Origin: Neostapfia colusana
Taxonomy: Eukaryota; Streptophyta; Magnoliopsida; Poales; Poaceae
NCBI GenBank assembly: GCA_030760725.1
Contig: JASWHV010000005.1
Location: 86,806,622-86,870,621 of the forward strand
Direction of reading: 5' to 3'
Length of the DNA stretch: 64,000 bases
In this document: piece by piece, positions 60,081-64,000 of the stretch
Layout: each line of letters opens with the position of its first letter
How positions within the stretch are numbered: position 1 is the stretch's first letter
Translations under genes and position numbers: made by a program
The notes under the pieces: model-generated
What the model was told of the DNA's origin: nothing
The model's input: the letters and a program-made list of their open reading frames with translations, nothing else
Database searches by the model: none

Positions 60081-62270
60081 TGTAACACCCCAAAATTTTG
60101 ATTCAAAACCCTAAATCCTGTTAAGAGGGGGATTTAAAATTTTTTGGACGTGTTGCATGTTTTGCAAAAATTCAAATTCAAACTGGAATTAAAATTAAAC
60201 TCAAATCAGAAAAGAAATAGAAAAAGAAAAAGAGAAAACAGAAAAAAACCGGCCAGTGGGCCGAAACCCACCAGCCGGCCCAGCCAGCGCCCGCGCCAGC
60301 CCGCAGCCGCACGCGCTGCTGCCTCACACTGACAGGCGGGGCCCACCCGATCATCGTCTACCCCGCGCCAGCGCCGGACTCCCTCGCGCCCGAATCAAAA
60401 CCGATCGGGATTTCGGCGTATCCGCGCTGAATTCTGTTCGTAGGCGACGCGGACATGATCTAAACCACCCCGCCGCCCTCCCCCATCTATAAAAACCCCG
60501 GCCTCGTTCTGTTTTTCTCACGCGATCGGCTGATTTTCCTCCGGTGAGAACCGAGACTTCTCCGGCAAATTCTGGCCGATCTAAGCTCGGAAATTCCGAT
60601 CTAACTCGCTGGTCTTGATCCACCGCCTCCGGGGAACATTGCAGGTGCAGAAAACTCGGTGACTTGCGGTGTAAACACAGCGCCGACGAGCTTCGCCGTG
60701 GTTTCGCCTCGGACCTCGTCGCCGATCACTTTCTAGGACCTCCGAGCTCAAGAAAACCCCCGAGGTGAGATCCCCGACCTCCCCTTCACCGATCTATACC
60801 ATAAAATCACAGTTCTAGGAAGAATTCTCGAAGATCCGAAAGTCTCCGGCGAGATCGCCGCTTCCCGCCGCCGGCAGCGCCGCCCGCGCTCGATCAGAGC
60901 GACGTGGCCGCTTGTGCGCCGTTTATTTTAAATCGCACGGTAGGGTTTAAACCCCCGCGTACCGGTTCGATGTTATAATCTCGGCCGTCGGTTTAAAATC
61001 GGACGGTCCACGTCAGCCCCGCGTTATAAAGACTGGAAATCTTACGTGCTACCCCCTGGGGTTCTCGGGAAATAAGAGCTAGCCCCGGAAACTTCTGATC
61101 TAACCCCTGGAACTCCAGAAAATCATGTAAATTCATTTATAAATCAGTTTTAACCCCTGGACTTAATAAAAATTAGGAAAAACACCTCTGATAAGTGTAG
61201 CTAGACCCCTGGGAATTCTGAAAATAATATTATAGACCCTGTAGTGGGGTAAGTTTAACTTTTTAGCCCTGTTTAGTATTTAATTTAGGAAATTGAATAT
61301 GTGGCTAGTGTTTAAAAATTAAAAAGTGGGACAAACATATTGTCATAATTAAATTAAAAACTTTCTCAGTATTTAGAAAACTTTGGAGTGAGATAAAAAC
61401 ATATTTTGGGCTGAGTTGAATCTTTTTAATTTATTATTCACATTTAGGGACACAATTTTAAGTAATGAATAGTTTTAGAAAATAGGGAAAATATTTGTAA
61501 AATAGTTTACATCAGAGGAAAAGGTCAAAAATATATTAGTAAATATTTTAGATCAGAACCTATTCTGTTTAGATGAGGTGTCTTGTTATTTTCATAATAA
61601 TGTTCACATTTAGGCATAGGAAATAAATCTGAAAATATAGCAACTAGTAAATGATAAATGGAGTTCTAAAATCCAAAGGATTCAGTTTAGGGTTGGTAGA
61701 AATTATGAAGACACATATGGAGAAGGAAAATACCTTTCATGCATACTTGGTAGCTAAAAGGTGTAGTAATTGAATATAAGGAATTTATTTAAATTGGAAA
61801 CTCATATATATAGTATGCAAGCATAAATGTGAATACAAAAGTAGGAATCATATACATATGATTAAAAGTGTATGCAAGACACAAATCAACACACATAGAG
61901 TAACCACAACACATATAATGGTGAATGACTTTCATAAATGTGAATGTGTGGTTTGTATGAAGTGGAAGTGTGAACTATGTCTTATGGATTGTTGTTTTTC
62001 TTTTGCTATGTGTGATGGTATGATGTAGAACCTGCTCAAGAGCAAGTTATTCCTTTCCAAGACCAGGACTACCCATTTCAAGAGCAGCAAGAAGGAGGCA
62101 AGTGTCCTTGACCACTTTGATTCTATACTAGGATGTGTAGATAGAATTATTTGCATTGTCAAATGAAATATGAAACCCATGCTAGGAAGTTTCCCTAGAA
62201 TTGCATTACCTTGTTTCCTTGTAGCTTGGGTTGGGATTTATTTTATCATGTCATTTATTATTATGCATAT
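60081..62270 (+). repeat. Element C 3' LTR, cut by A4
   Basis: First ~2190 nt of the LTR, uninterrupted over the site where A3 sits in the 5' copy. It holds a TATA box (60488-60495), the AT-rich region without genes (61030-61980), and the open exon (62029-62097) with its GC donor. It ends at GCATAT, matching position 53044 of the 5' LTR. By eye it is a few percent diverged from the 5' copy at the very start and less elsewhere. Confidence 0.92.
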
Positions 62271-64000
62271 TGTAAGGGCCTCAGTTTTTGACACTCATTT
62301 GCAGTGTTCATCACCACACCACACACCTCATTTGAGGAAAAATGATGAACACAAATAAAGAGCAAGTAACAATTATCAACATGCTCATTAGGGAACAAAC
62401 TCACACATTGCAAAAGTGGTACTTCCCACATGTGATATAGATGGGCTGGACATATGAAAACTCCTACACTTTGCCAAGGATGTCCATGCCAAGTTTCACC
62501 CAAATTCAAAACATTTTTGAGGTCATCTTGGGTGTAGATAGGAAAGGGGCAGTTTGAAAACATATTCAAATTCAAACTGTTTTCACCCACTGAATTTAAA
62601 AGTGGAAGGCATATTCTTGCTCAGCACATTTTTGTGAGCTCACACACCAATTTTCACTCCATTTGGAGTTGATCTTGACATGAGCTAAGGGGGAGAAATT
62701 CAAACTTTATTTGAATTTCAAACTGCACTTGTGCTGAAATTCATTCAAACCAAACCTCATTTGAACTTTGATCAATTCAAATGGCTCTTGGGTGAATAAT
62801 TTGAGTTGCCAAGGGTAGAATAGGGTTCACTGTTTACCACAGCTGTTAGGAATAAATTTCAGAGGTTAAAAGAGGAGTGGGACCCACATGTCAGCCTCAG
62901 CCTCAAAGCAAACCGACTGAACCACAGTTCAGTCGGTTCCCGGCTGTTGTGCGCGCGCGCCACCGAAGGGGGCAGCCGGCGCCAGCTCCTGCTGCGTGCC
63001 CCAAGCCGGAGACCGGCCGACCGGCCTATTTATTCCCTCCCCGGCGTGCTTCAGTCGCCATTCCCCGAGCTGCCGACGTGCACGATCCATTTCTCCACTG
63101 CCATCACCGGCGCTCGAGTTCCTGCTGGATCGAGCTGATCGCAGCTTCCTCTGTCCATTCCAAGGTCCCAGCAAGGTACTAGCAACCATCCTCCATCCTT
63201 TCCATTGATAGAAATCGATTGAAACCGAGTGATATCGGCTGTGCCGAAAGATCAAACTCGGAACTGGAAACCGCCGCACCTCGGGCTCTCGTGGACAGCC
63301 CAACCTGGGCGTTGTCACGCCCGAGCCAAGGCACCCTTGGACACGCAAGTGATCGGTGCTGCTCATCCCCGAGCCACAGCTCGAGTGGTTGCTCACCGGC
63401 GGCGAATTTCCACTTTTCCCCTTTCTGTGTGCAGAACGACCCTCGGGTACGATTCTGTTTAATTCGTGCTCTAGAAAGGATTAGAGGGCCTCAGGCCACT
63501 CCCACACGAACTAGACACGGTGACGCACAAGTTGCCTTCACAACTCTGGGCCGGAGGACTTCTGTGCCCGGCGTAATTCAAGGTCTACTGATGGCGGAAC
63601 GCACGGGGGGTATCGGGCGCACGGTGAGGACCTATTTCGGGCCTTCCCCGAGCTGCCTCGAGCTCATGTCGACCTTCTCTGAGGTCCACTGATGCTCCCC
63701 GACCGATTTCCCAAGTAGCTGAGGTACTAGGAGCGTCAGCCGTCATGGCCGAAGTCGTTCCGATATGGCGGCTCGTCGCCGACCATGCTCCGGCCGTTGT
63801 CATGAGCAGCTGACCCTCGGATCATGTTCCCCAAGTAAAAGTAGGCAGGGGCGGCCAGAATCAAGAAGTTTGAAGCGGTACAGCAGCCAGCGGCGAGCTC
63901 TCCGGCGAGGTCCCTCGGCGGCGGAGCGCGGGTGTCGCGAGGTTGAAGAAGGGGGTGGACCCCAGCTGTCAGCGGCCGATATTTTGAATCGGGATCCGGC
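62271..64000 (+). repeat. A4: family-A LTR, + strand, running off the window
   Basis: Starts TGTAAGGGCCTCAG in the element C 3' LTR, with CATAT before it as the likely target duplication. Its promoter zone (to about 63060) is of the A1/A3 type, whereas from about 63640 it follows the A2 type, so it is a mosaic. Whether it is a solo LTR or a full element cannot be told. A possible first 5' splice site, CAAG|GTACTA, lies at 63175/63176. Confidence 0.88.
63027..63034 (+). promoter_or_regulatory. TATA-like box in A4
   Basis: TATTTATT in a GC-rich context, about 140 nt before a donor-like GTACTA. The corresponding place in A1 reads TACTTATC, and in A2 it is lost, so the core promoter of the family differs between copies. 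Confidence 0.5.

Larger units (their letters stand above)
46922..62270 (+). mobile_element. Element C: chromovirus with both LTRs interrupted
   Basis: Third family in the window. 5' LTR 46922-54276 (about 3432 nt once solo LTR A3 and one duplication are removed), primer site, short leader, extra ORF (54495-55292), gag-pol (55578-60035), polypurine tract and 3' LTR from 60081. The 3' LTR is cut by A4 at 62270, so about 1.2 kb of it should lie past the window. Its left flank is CCATA, and it starts exactly where A2 ends, so its own target duplication is predicted to be CCATA too. Confidence 0.92.

Noticed and set aside
1..64000. Search for host genes, tRNA, rRNA, CRISPR arrays or DNA transposons
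   Set aside because: Every stretch could be assigned to an LTR, leader or gag-pol of elements A-D. No tRNA-like clover leaf, rRNA block, regular spacer array or terminal inverted repeats of a DNA transposon were seen.

Overview
The window is a plant, probably grass (Poaceae), heterochromatic segment made entirely of nested Ty3/gypsy LTR retrotransposons. All carry single-frame gag-pol genes of chromovirus type (Tekay/Del-like: zinc knuckle, DSGA protease, FIDD reverse transcriptase, RNase H, integrase, C-terminal chromodomain), initiator-Met tRNA primer sites and unusually long LTRs of 3.4-4.4 kb. I see no host gene, tRNA, rRNA or CRISPR. The grass assignment is inferred from composition and element type.

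Layout, outermost to innermost. Element D (1-1599, +) is a remnant: the end of an LTR and a gag with two stops. It is cut at 1599 by element A2 (1600-46916, +, TSD CCATA). Element A1 (6390-36256, minus strand, TSD GTTAA) sits in the A2 leader. Element B (10419-25235, +, TSD GAAGG) sits in the A1 chromodomain region. Right of A2, with no spacer beyond the CCATA duplication, element C begins (46922, +). Its 5' LTR is split by an inverted solo LTR of family A (A3, 47843-51760, TSD GTCGG). Its 3' LTR is cut at 62270 by another family-A LTR (A4), which runs off the window. Insertion order by nesting is A2 before A1 before B, and C before A3 and A4.

Every gag-pol copy is broken: stops in B, C and D; stops plus frameshifts in A1 and A2. 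The small extra genes upstream of gag (314 codons in A1 and A2, 265 codons in C) are all open.

The most interesting signals are not in pol. (1) LTRs of all families carry what look like splice signals around small open exons, including a GC-AG intron of about 1.09 kb measured in A, B and C, with a covarying hairpin just before the 3' splice site. (2) A stretch of about 245 nt in the untranslated leader of families A and B is more alike (about 93% by eye) than their RT coding sequence (about 78% by eye), and the leader has a hairpin with compensatory changes, as expected for a cis-acting RNA such as a packaging signal. (3) The extra ORF has a possible double-stranded-RNA-binding-like N-terminal region and a coiled-coil C-terminal half. 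All identity values were counted by eye on short stretches and need alignment.
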